NCBI RefSeq assembly: GCF_036346615.1
Contig: NZ_CP107836.1
Span: 2,108,001-2,172,000 of the forward strand
Direction: 5' to 3'
Source of the DNA: Streptomyces sp. NBC_00523
GTDB lineage: Bacteria; Actinomycetota; Actinomycetes; Streptomycetales; Streptomycetaceae
DNA length: 64,000 nt
Below, piece after piece: positions 1 to 6,996 of this stretch. Position 1 is the first letter of the stretch. Each line of letters starts with the position of its first letter. The notes under the pieces were generated by a model. That model made no database searches and had not been told where the DNA came from. It saw only the letters and a program-made list of their open reading frames with translations. A program made the translations under genes and the position numbers.

Positions 1-657
1 CTGGACGCCGCGCTCGCCATGGGCACCGGCGCGCTCGTCGCGACCGCGCTCCTGGCGGTCGGCCGGGAGGGCCTGGAGACCTCGCTGTTCGTGTGGCGTG
101 CGGTGCACGCGGCGGACGACGGCTGGCATCCGATGATCGGCGCGGTGCTCGGCATCGCCACGGCGGTGGTGCTGGGGTGGCTGTTCTACCGGGGCGCGCT
201 GAAGATCAACCTGGCGAAGTTCTTCACCTGGACCGGCGGGATGCTGGTGGTCGTCGCCGCGGGTGTGCTGGCGTACGGCGTGCACGACCTCCAGGAGGCG
301 GAGTTCCTGGGCGGTCTGCAGAACCGGGCGTTCGACATCAGCGCCACGATCCCGCCGGACAGCTGGTACGGGACGCTGCTGAAGGGCACGTTCAACTTCC
401 AGCCGGACCCCACCGTCCTCCAACTCACCGTCTGGGTGCTGTATCTGGTCCCGACCCTCGCGCTGTTCCTGTCCCCGGTAGGGTTCGGACGGTCAGTGGC
501 GACGGATCAGAAGGCGCGGAAAGCAGCGGATGAGAAGTCTGGGGCCGGTGCGGCGGGCGACGGGCCTCGCGGTGGCGACGGTGCTGAGCCTGACGGCGAG
601 CGGGTGCGTGACGGTGCACGGGGAGCGGGCAGCCGTACCGGCGGCGACGAGGGCTGA
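1..657 (+). CDS. efeU: EfeU/FTR1-family ferrous iron permease, C-terminal part (5' end outside window)
   Basis: High-affinity iron permease of the FTR1/EfeU family, moving iron through the cytoplasmic membrane as part of an EfeUOB-type system. The reading frame is open from base 1, so only the C-terminal part is here. The family hallmark REGLE (an R-E-G-x-E iron-binding motif) is encoded near bases 64-78 on a membrane segment, followed by two or three more hydrophobic helices up to about base 480. The last 50 codons (about 500-657) are low-complexity Gly/Ala/Asp/Arg and overlap the next gene in another frame by 128 bp. That tail could be genuine or a readthrough of an older stop. The efeO/efeB partners, if present, lie upstream of the window. 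Confidence 0.9.
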   Translation: MDAALAMGTGALVATALLAVGREGLETSLFVWRAVHAADDGWHPMIGAVLGIATAVVLGWLFYRGALKINLAKFFTWTGGMLVVVAAGVLAYGVHDLQEAEFLGGLQNRAFDISATIPPDSWYGTLLKGTFNFQPDPTVLQLTVWVLYLVPTLALFLSPVGFGRSVATDQKARKAADEKSGAGAAGDGPRGGDGAEPDGERVRDGARGAGSRTGGDEG

Positions 658-1510
658 GGCCGCCCGGGCGCTGAAGGAGTTCACCGCCGCGTACAACGCC
701 GCCGACAAGGCGTACGACCCGGCGCTGGACGCGGACGTGGTGACGGGCTCGCTCGGCGCCGTCAACCAGGCGGGGTTGAAGGCCCGGCACCGGATAGCGC
801 CCACCGGCAACTCCCGGCACCAGCCGCTGAAGCTGACCGACGCCCGTTTCGTCATCCCCGAGAAGGCGGGCTGGCCGCGCTGGTTCCTCGCCGACACGGA
901 CTCCAACCGAGACACGGACGAGGGCGGGAGGAACAGCCGCTGGCTGCTGGCGTTCACGAGGACCGGCCCCGACGCGGGCTGGAAGGCCGCCTATCTGTCG
1001 GTCGTCACGAAGAACCAGCTGCCCGCCGTCGCGAAGGACGCCGCCCCGGTCGCGGCGGACGGACCGGGCCTGGCCGTGGCCCCGCGCGATCTCGGCACGC
1101 GGTACACGCAGTACCTCCAGCAGGGCGCCCCGGACGTCTTCGCCCCGGGGGCGGCCACCTCGCAGTGGCGGGACGCGCGGCTGAACACCCGGCGGGCCGG
1201 GTTCTCGTACCAGTACGCCGACCAGCCGCTGGACGGTGGCGCGTACGCCCCGCTGGGGGTGGCCACCGAGGACGGCGGGGCGCTGGTCTTCTTCAGCAGC
1301 AGGCACTTCGAGCGGCAGACCGCCGCGCAGGGGCTGCGCCCGGCGGTCGACCCCGATGTGGAGGCGCTGCTCACCGGCGAGGTGAAGAGCACGCTGACCA
1401 AGGAGCGGGTTTCCAGCCAGCTGGTGTACGTGCCGAAGAAGGGCGCCGGCACGGGCAAGGTGACCGTGCTCAGCCGACTGCCCGGGCTGACCTCGGCGAA
1501 GGGTTCGTAG
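530..1510 (+). CDS. Putative secreted lipoprotein of unknown function
   Basis: A 326-residue protein with an N-terminal signal peptide and a lipobox ending in LTASGC (lipidated Cys about residue 26), so it is probably anchored to the outer face of the membrane. The rest is a soluble domain with no motif I recognise; repeated Tyr/Trp-rich strands suggest a beta-rich fold similar to other actinobacterial hypothetical lipoproteins. Its ATG lies 128 bp inside the end of the iron permease frame, which suggests co-transcription and possible translational coupling. A role in iron handling is inferred only from this context. The lipobox strongly supports the chosen start, because a later start would lose the signal peptide. 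Confidence 0.8.
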   Translation: MRSLGPVRRATGLAVATVLSLTASGCVTVHGERAAVPAATRAEAARALKEFTAAYNAADKAYDPALDADVVTGSLGAVNQAGLKARHRIAPTGNSRHQPLKLTDARFVIPEKAGWPRWFLADTDSNRDTDEGGRNSRWLLAFTRTGPDAGWKAAYLSVVTKNQLPAVAKDAAPVAADGPGLAVAPRDLGTRYTQYLQQGAPDVFAPGAATSQWRDARLNTRRAGFSYQYADQPLDGGAYAPLGVATEDGGALVFFSSRHFERQTAAQGLRPAVDPDVEALLTGEVKSTLTKERVSSQLVYVPKKGAGTGKVTVLSRLPGLTSAKGS

Positions 1511-1539
1511 GGGGCTTACGCAAAGCCCACCGGCCCCGG

Positions 1540-2286
1540 CTACCGGCGCAGCGGCCAGGCCACCGATTCGTGGTCGACCTCGCTCTGGCCCTCGGAGCCG
1601 ACGAACCGCGCGCAGGCGTCCGTCAGGGTCTCCAGGAGCGTCAGCGGGTCGGGCAGCGGGTGCTCGGGGCCGCGCAGCCAGGCGACGTCCAGCTCACCGG
1701 GGAGCTGGGCCGGGGGGAGCAGGACGTAGCTGCCCCGGCAGTGCCAGCGCAGGCCCGGGTGCTCGTCCATCGTCTCGGGGTGGCAGTCCAGCTCGCACGG
1801 CCACCACTCGTCCTCGTCCTCCGGGGTGCCGCGCGTCGCGGTGAAGAACAGCATCCGGTCGTCGCCGGAGCGGGCCACGGGCCCCACCTCGACCCCGGCG
1901 GCGAGGAGCCGCTCCAGGGCCTGCTCACCGGCCGCCAGCGGGACGTCGAGGACGTCGTGGATCATGCCGGTCGCGGTGATGAAGTTGGCCTGCGGCTGGC
2001 TGCGGGCCCAGCGCTCGATCTGGGCGCGGTCGGTGGTGGACTGCGTCTGCCAGGCGAAGGAGAGCGGATGGCGGGCCGGGGTGGGACAGCCGATGCGCTC
2101 GCACGAACATCGGTAGCCGACCGGGTGGGCGGCGGGTGCGATCGGCATTCCGGCCTCGGCGACAGCCAGGAGCAGCGCCTCCCGTGCGGAGTCGTCGACC
2201 TCGCGCTGCTGCGGTTTGGGTCGTCGCCGCAGCCACTGGGAAATCTTGCTCTCTGAGCCGCGATTACGGCCGAAATCGGCGCCCAT
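1540..2286 (-). CDS. Stand-alone primase/polymerase (Prim-Pol, AEP-like) N-terminal domain protein
   Basis: A 248-residue protein resembling the bifunctional DNA primase/polymerase N-terminal domain annotated in many Streptomyces genomes. Visible features are an N-terminal helix (residues ~28-50), then the Gly-Cys-Xn-Cys region around CSCERIGCPTPARHPL, which is typical of these proteins, and a segment beginning NFITATGMIHDVLDVPL that resembles the AEP core strand ending in D-V. It ends with WWPCELDC and a Gly-Ser-Tyr-Val-Leu-Leu-Pro-Pro stretch, also typical. There is no fused helicase, so catalysis on its own is uncertain. It converges on the upstream lipoprotein gene; a small hairpin (GGGCTT/AAGCCC) lies between them at 1512-1528. 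Confidence 0.7.
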   Translation of the reverse strand: MGADFGRNRGSESKISQWLRRRPKPQQREVDDSAREALLLAVAEAGMPIAPAAHPVGYRCSCERIGCPTPARHPLSFAWQTQSTTDRAQIERWARSQPQANFITATGMIHDVLDVPLAAGEQALERLLAAGVEVGPVARSGDDRMLFFTATRGTPEDEDEWWPCELDCHPETMDEHPGLRWHCRGSYVLLPPAQLPGELDVAWLRGPEHPLPDPLTLLETLTDACARFVGSEGQSEVDHESVAWPLRR

Positions 2287-2602
2287 CTATCCCCTTGCCT
2301 TTGCGTTGCCCCTGCCCATGGTCCCACCATCCTGCGCCTCGGGTGGCCAGAGTCCGGAAGCGGGGTGGGACGGCCGATGCCGCATGGAGGGCACTATCAC
2401 ACGCTTTGTCATGAAAGAGCACGTGTGGTGACCGGTCCCGGGCGGGCCGCGTCACGCGCCCGGGGTCCGCGTCCGCGCGAACCACCCGTTCGGACCACAG
2501 CGCCGGGGGCCCGGACGGCGCACCATGAGTGCACGCACACACCCGTGCGACGCACCGGCCGCAGCGGCCACCAGCCGCCGCGACGATTCGTGAGGAGCCT
2601 GA
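2287..2602. other. 316-bp divergent intergenic region (Prim-Pol / ddaH)
   Basis: No gene is supported here. It must hold the promoters of both flanking divergent genes. Bases 2390-2440 are noticeably AT-richer than the surroundings (around TATCACACGCTTTGTCATG), as expected for a promoter or operator, but I could not assign convincing -35/-10 boxes. The ddaH ribosome-binding site GAGGAG lies just upstream of base 2603. Confidence 0.5.
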
Positions 2603-3433
2603 ATGCCTCGTGAAGCCACACCCCGGCACTTTCTGATGTGTGCCCCTGCCCACTTCAAGGTGACGTATTCCATCAATCCGTGGATGGATCCCAGCAAGCC
2701 GGTCGATCTGCCGCTGGCGCAGACCCAGTGGGAGGACCTGCGCGACCGCTACCGGGCCCTCGGCCACACCGTCGACCTGCTGGAGCCGCACCCCGGTCTG
2801 CCGGACATGGTCTTCGCGGCGAACGGGGCCACGGTGATCGACGGCCGGGTGCTGGGCGCCCGCTTCGCCTACCAGGAACGGTTCGAGGAGGCGGCCGCCC
2901 ACCGCGACTGGTTCCTCGGCCACGGCTTCACCGAGTTCCACGAGCCGGACCACGTCAACGAGGGCGAGGGCGACTTCGCGGTGACCGCCTCCTATGTGCT
3001 GGCGGGCCGGGGCTTCCGGTCGTCACCGCTCTCGCACGCGGAGGCGCAGGAGTTCTTCGGGCGCCCCGTGATCGGCCTCGACCTGGTGGACCCGCGCTAC
3101 TACCACCTGGACACGGCCCTGTGCGTGCTGGACGACGCGGCCGACGAGGTCATGTACTACCCGCCCGCCTTCTCGCCGGGCAGCCGGGCGGTCCTGGCGC
3201 GGCTCTTCCCGGACGCGCTGATCGCCGGGGACGCGGACGCGGCGGCGCTCGGTCTGAACGCGGTGAGCGACGGGCTGCACGTCCTGCTGCCGCAGGCCGC
3301 GACGGGGCTGTTCGACCCGCTCCGGGCGCGCGGCTTCGATCCGGTGCCGATGGACCTGAGCGAGCTGCTGAAGGGCGGCGGCAGCGTGAAGTGCTGTACG
3401 CAGGAGCTGCGCGGCCGGGAGGCGAATGGCTAG
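2603..3433 (+). CDS. ddaH: N(G),N(G)-dimethylarginine dimethylaminohydrolase (dimethylargininase)
   Basis: Hydrolyses methylated arginines to citrulline and (di)methylamine; a member of the guanidine-modifying superfamily with a pentein (beta/alpha propeller) fold, acting in the cytosol. Residues 67-76 (PDMVFAANGA) form the guanidinium-binding loop, His168 in YYHLDTALC is the catalytic base, and the C-terminal GGGSVKCCTQEL carries the nucleophilic Cys (about Cys264). The 276-residue length is normal for the family. A GAGGAG ribosome site precedes the ATG. The stop codon lies in a CTAG shared with the convergent Rsm22 gene. Together with the permease-arcA operon at 14-17 kb it gives the strain two routes from guanidino compounds to citrulline. 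Confidence 0.9.
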   Translation: MPREATPRHFLMCAPAHFKVTYSINPWMDPSKPVDLPLAQTQWEDLRDRYRALGHTVDLLEPHPGLPDMVFAANGATVIDGRVLGARFAYQERFEEAAAHRDWFLGHGFTEFHEPDHVNEGEGDFAVTASYVLAGRGFRSSPLSHAEAQEFFGRPVIGLDLVDPRYYHLDTALCVLDDAADEVMYYPPAFSPGSRAVLARLFPDALIAGDADAAALGLNAVSDGLHVLLPQAATGLFDPLRARGFDPVPMDLSELLKGGGSVKCCTQELRGREANG

Positions 3434-4428
3434 GCCGCGTCCTCCGGGGGCGGCCAGGCGTCGCCCCAGTCGGTGTCCCGGGCGGCGCGGTACAGGGCGC
3501 CGTGCCGCTTGGTGACCGTGTCGCGCCGCAGGCCCTCGTCGCGGGTGCAGAGGTCGAGGAGCACCTGCCCCTTGCGGATCTGGGGCCTGCGGACGACCCG
3601 GGCGGCCACGGGCAGGGGCGTGAACCGGGTGGCGACGACGTAGCTGAACTTCTCGTCCTCGTACGCCAGTGAGCCGCCCTTCACCTTCCGGTGCAGCGAG
3701 GAGCGGCTGACCCGGGCCGAGAAGTGGCACCAGTCGGTGCCCGGCTCGATGGGGCAGGCGCCGCTGTGCGGGCAGGGCGCGGCGACGGTGAGCCCGGCGG
3801 CGGTCAGCCGGTCGCGGGCCTCGATGATCCGGGCGTAGCCGCCGGGGGTGCCGGCCTCGACGACCACGACGGCCTGGCCGGCCGCGGCGGCGGCGTCGAT
3901 GAGGGCGGTGCGGGCGGGGACGGTCAGCTCGTTGAGCACGTAGGAGATCGTGACCAGGTCCGCCGGGGCGAGGTCGAGGTCCTCGCCGATGCGGGCCCGC
4001 CGCCAGTCGGCGGTGCGAAGGGCGGACGCTCCGGAGGCGGCGGCCAGTTCGCGGCCGAGGGCGAGCGCGGGCTCGGCCCAGTCCAGGACGGTGGTGCGGT
4101 GGCCCTCCCACTCCCCCGCGACGGCCCAGCTCGCCGCCCCGGTGCCGCCGCCGACGTCGGTGTGCGTGGCGGGCGCCCAGTCGGGGGCGGCCTCGCGGAG
4201 CGCGCCGAGGGCGGACCGTACCGCCTCGAAGGTGGCGGGCATCCGGTACGCCGCGTACGCGGCCACGTCCGAGCGGTCGCGGAGCACCGGGGCGTCGGTG
4301 GGGATGGTGCCCCGGTAGTGGGCGATGAGCCGGTCGACGGCCTGGCCGGCCTGCTTGGGCGGCAGCCCGTCCAGGAGTCCGGCGAGGGCCGCGCGCAGGG
4401 CGTCCGCGGTGGGGAGGGTGGCGATCAC
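3430..4428 (-). CDS. Rsm22-family (mitoribosomal small-subunit assembly) SAM-dependent methyltransferase-like protein
   Basis: A 332-residue relative of Rsm22, a methyltransferase-fold protein that in mitochondria helps assemble the small ribosomal subunit; the bacterial function is not settled. Motif I of the SAM fold is visible as DVGGGTGAASWA (about residues 91-102). A cysteine cluster CPHSGACPIEPGTDWCHF, followed by a basic region, is the family's Fe-S/zinc-binding signature. Translation starts at GTG with no obvious Shine-Dalgarno sequence. The gene converges on ddaH, sharing a 4-base CTAG that provides both stops. The MITE at 4480-4646 sits directly upstream of it, so any promoter must lie in or near that element. 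Confidence 0.85.
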   Translation of the reverse strand: MIATLPTADALRAALAGLLDGLPPKQAGQAVDRLIAHYRGTIPTDAPVLRDRSDVAAYAAYRMPATFEAVRSALGALREAAPDWAPATHTDVGGGTGAASWAVAGEWEGHRTTVLDWAEPALALGRELAAASGASALRTADWRRARIGEDLDLAPADLVTISYVLNELTVPARTALIDAAAAAGQAVVVVEAGTPGGYARIIEARDRLTAAGLTVAAPCPHSGACPIEPGTDWCHFSARVSRSSLHRKVKGGSLAYEDEKFSYVVATRFTPLPVAARVVRRPQIRKGQVLLDLCTRDEGLRRDTVTKRHGALYRAARDTDWGDAWPPPEDAA

Positions 4429-4479
4429 CGGTGAATTGTAGGCGGGCGGGGGCGGCCGTCAGATCGCCGAGGGACGCTG

Positions 4480-4646
4480 CCAGGGGGTGTCTCGCCGGTC
4501 AGGGCCGGTCTGGCCGCGGCGTCTGGTGCGGTGCATCGCAAGGCGGAGGATTGAGACAACGCGGAGCGTTGGTGATTGACGACAACGCCGCGAGGTGCCG
4601 TGCCGGACGCCGCGGACCCGGTCATGGCCGGGGAGACACCCCCTGG
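4480..4646. mobile_element. MITE-like element with ~50-bp imperfect terminal inverted repeats
   Basis: The two ends are inverted copies: both begin CCAGGGGGTGTCTC, then CCGG, and continue with clear homology (including CCGCGGCGTC) for about 50 bp on each strand. The centre contains a short perfect hairpin, CAACGC-GGA-GCGTTG. There is no coding capacity beyond chance ORFs. I recall very similar sequences recurring between genes of other Streptomyces, which fits a non-autonomous element, but this needs a search. No clear target-site duplication is visible. The right end lies inside the Bcr/CflA gene and provides its stop codon. Only one copy was noticed in this window. Confidence 0.7.
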
Positions 4647-5932
4647 GGGCGGCACAGGCCCAGGAAGCAGACGAGGGCTCCGGCCGCGCAGACCAGCTGG
4701 ACGACGGCCATCGGGACCGCGGTCTCCTCGCCGGCGATCCCGACGAGCGGGGAGGCGATGGCGCCGATCAGGAACTGCGAGGTGCCGAGCAGCGCGGAGG
4801 CGGAGCCTGCGGCGTGCTTGGTGCGCATCAGCGCCTGGGCGTTGGTGTTGGGCATCGCGAGACCCATCGCCGACATCAACACGAAGAGCCCGGCGGCCAC
4901 CGGCACGAGCCCGACGTCGCCGAAGACCCCGGAGGTCATCAGGAGCAGCGCGGTCGCGGCGGCCACGATGACGACGAGCCCGAAGGTGAGGGCCTTGTCC
5001 AGGCTGACCCGGCCGACGAGCAGCTTGCCGTTGATCTGGCCGACCGTGATCAACCCGACGGAGTTGATGCCGAAGAGCAGGCTGAAGGTCTGCGGTGAGG
5101 CGCCGTAGATCTCCTGGATGACGAACGGCGAGGCGCTGACGTACGCGAACAGGGCGGCGAAGGCGAGGCTGCCCGCGATCATGTAGCCGGTGAAGACGCG
5201 GTCGGCGAGCAGGCCGCGCATGGTGCGCAGGGCGTCGCCGATGCCTCCGGTGTGGCGCTCGGCGGGCGGCAGGGTCTCGCCGAGCCACTTCCAGACGACG
5301 AAGGTGAGCAGCAGGCCGACGCCGGTCAGCACGCCGAAGATGCCGCGCCAGTCGGTGAGCCGCAGGACCTGGCCGCCGATGACCGGGGCGATGACGGGAG
5401 CGACGCCGGAGATCAGCATCAGCGTCGAGAAGAACCGGGCCATCGCGACGCCGTCGTACATGTCGCGGACCACGGCACGGGAGATGACGATGCCGGCCGC
5501 GCCCGCGAGGCCCTGGATCAGGCGGAAGGCGATGAGGAGTCCGGCGGACGGGGCGAAGATGCAGAGCGCGGTGGCCAGCACGTAGACGGCCATGCCGAGG
5601 AGCAGCGGGCGGCGCCTGCCCCAGCGGTCGCTCATCGGTCCGACGACGACCTGGCCGAGCGCCATGCCGGTGAGGCAGGCGGTCAGGGTGAGCTGGACCG
5701 TGGCGGCGGGTGCGTGCAGCGAGTCGGTGACGGCGGGGAGCGCCGGGAGGTACATGTCCATCGACAGCGGCGGGAGCGCCGTGAGGCCGCCGAGGACGAG
5801 GGTGACGAGGAGGCCGGTGCGCCGGGCGGCGGCAGTGGCCTTGCCGGGAAGGGGTGCCCCTTGCGGGGCGGTGTCGGTGGTGCGTATCTGCTGGGCCCGG
5901 CTGACGCCGCTCTCCGGCATTCTCATCTCCAT
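4622..5932 (-). CDS. Bcr/CflA-family MFS drug efflux transporter (C-terminus altered by MITE)
   Basis: Twelve-helix major facilitator pump of the Bcr/CflA (DHA1) family, expected to export drugs by proton antiport. After a polar N-terminus of about 38 residues, the sequence shows the family PPLSMDMYLPALP motif in helix 1, the loop 2-3 motif GPMSDRWGRRRPLL, and a helix-5 type segment GVAPVIAPVIGG. The length of 436 residues is somewhat long because of the extended N-terminus. The last seven residues, QGVSPRP, and the TGA stop are encoded by the terminal inverted repeat of the MITE, so the original C-terminus has been replaced. The pump core should be intact. The gene is divergent from the Gfo/Idh gene. 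Confidence 0.88.
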   Translation of the reverse strand: MEMRMPESGVSRAQQIRTTDTAPQGAPLPGKATAAARRTGLLVTLVLGGLTALPPLSMDMYLPALPAVTDSLHAPAATVQLTLTACLTGMALGQVVVGPMSDRWGRRRPLLLGMAVYVLATALCIFAPSAGLLIAFRLIQGLAGAAGIVISRAVVRDMYDGVAMARFFSTLMLISGVAPVIAPVIGGQVLRLTDWRGIFGVLTGVGLLLTFVVWKWLGETLPPAERHTGGIGDALRTMRGLLADRVFTGYMIAGSLAFAALFAYVSASPFVIQEIYGASPQTFSLLFGINSVGLITVGQINGKLLVGRVSLDKALTFGLVVIVAAATALLLMTSGVFGDVGLVPVAAGLFVLMSAMGLAMPNTNAQALMRTKHAAGSASALLGTSQFLIGAIASPLVGIAGEETAVPMAVVQLVCAAGALVCFLGLCRPQGVSPRP

Positions 5933-5997
5933 AGTTGTTGAATCCGGCTCTATGCTCTCAGCTCGGCGGGGATGGTCGACACCTTTTGGGAGCGTGC

Positions 5998-6996
5998 ATG
6001 AGCAGGACTGTCCGTTGGGGCGTGCTGGCGACCGGTGGGATCGCGGCGACGTTCACCGCCGATCTGCAGGCACTGCCCGGTGCGGAGGTGGTGGCCGTGG
6101 CGTCCCGCTCGGACGCCTCGGCACGGGCGTTCGCGGAGCGGTTCGGGATACCGAGGGCGTACGGCGACTGGGCGGGTCTGGTCGCGGACGACGAGGTCGA
6201 CGTGGTGTACGTGGCCACGCCGCACTCCGCGCACCGGGAGGCCGCCGCGCTCGCGCTGGAGGCCGGGAAGCACGTGCTGTGCGAGAAGGCGTTCACGCTG
6301 AACGAGCGCGAGGCGCGGGAGCTGGTGAAGCTGGCCCGGGACCGCGGGGTCTTCCTGATGGAAGCGATGTGGACCTACTGCAACCCCGTGATCCGGCGCC
6401 TCACCGAGCTGGTGCGGGACGGGGCGATCGGCGAGATCCGGACCGTGCAGGCCGACTTCGGCTTCGCGGCGGACCTGGGCCCGGAGCACCGGCTGCGCGA
6501 TCCCCGGCTGGGCGGCGGGGCGCTGCTGGACCTGGGCGTGTACCCGGTGTCGTTCGCGCAGCTGCTGCTGGGCGAGCCGGACCGGGTGCAGGCGGACGCC
6601 CTGCTGTCGCCGGAGGGCGTGGACCTGAACACCGGGATGCTGCTGGGCTGGGACTCGGGGGCCAACGCGCTGCTGTCCTGCTCGATCGTCGGGCACCACC
6701 CGACGGCCGCGACGGTGATCGGGACGGCCGGGCGGATCGACATCCCGCACAGCTTCTTCCACCCGGAGGGCTTCGTGCTGCACCGGACGGGCGCCGAGCC
6801 GGAGGAGATCACCTCGGGCCCGGGTCCGCAGGGGCTCTCGGGGATGCAGTACGAGGCGGTCGAGGTGATGCGCGCGGTCCTGGCGGGCGAGACGGAGTCC
6901 CCGCTCGTCCCGCTGGAGGGTTCGCTCGCGGTGATGCGGACGCTCGACGCGGTCCGTGACCGCATCGGCGTCCGCTATCCCGTGGATGCCGTCTAG
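5998..6996 (+). CDS. Gfo/Idh/MocA-family NAD(P)-dependent oxidoreductase
   Basis: Cytosolic sugar or cyclitol-type dehydrogenase, 332 residues. The N-terminal Rossmann fold is clear (GVLATGGIAATF, followed by VVAVASRS), and the signature lysine follows in CEKAFTLNE, where most relatives have EKP. The C-terminal half has the usual GGGALLDLGVYPV stretch. The ATG at 5998 is preferred to an in-frame upstream start because GGGAG lies six bases before it and the Rossmann strand starts at once. The substrate cannot be told from sequence; dimeric dihydrodiol dehydrogenase-like or glucose-fructose oxidoreductase-like activities are possible. It shares a CTAG stop overlap with the convergent phoD gene. 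Confidence 0.88.
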   Translation: MSRTVRWGVLATGGIAATFTADLQALPGAEVVAVASRSDASARAFAERFGIPRAYGDWAGLVADDEVDVVYVATPHSAHREAAALALEAGKHVLCEKAFTLNEREARELVKLARDRGVFLMEAMWTYCNPVIRRLTELVRDGAIGEIRTVQADFGFAADLGPEHRLRDPRLGGGALLDLGVYPVSFAQLLLGEPDRVQADALLSPEGVDLNTGMLLGWDSGANALLSCSIVGHHPTAATVIGTAGRIDIPHSFFHPEGFVLHRTGAEPEEITSGPGPQGLSGMQYEAVEVMRAVLAGETESPLVPLEGSLAVMRTLDAVRDRIGVRYPVDAV

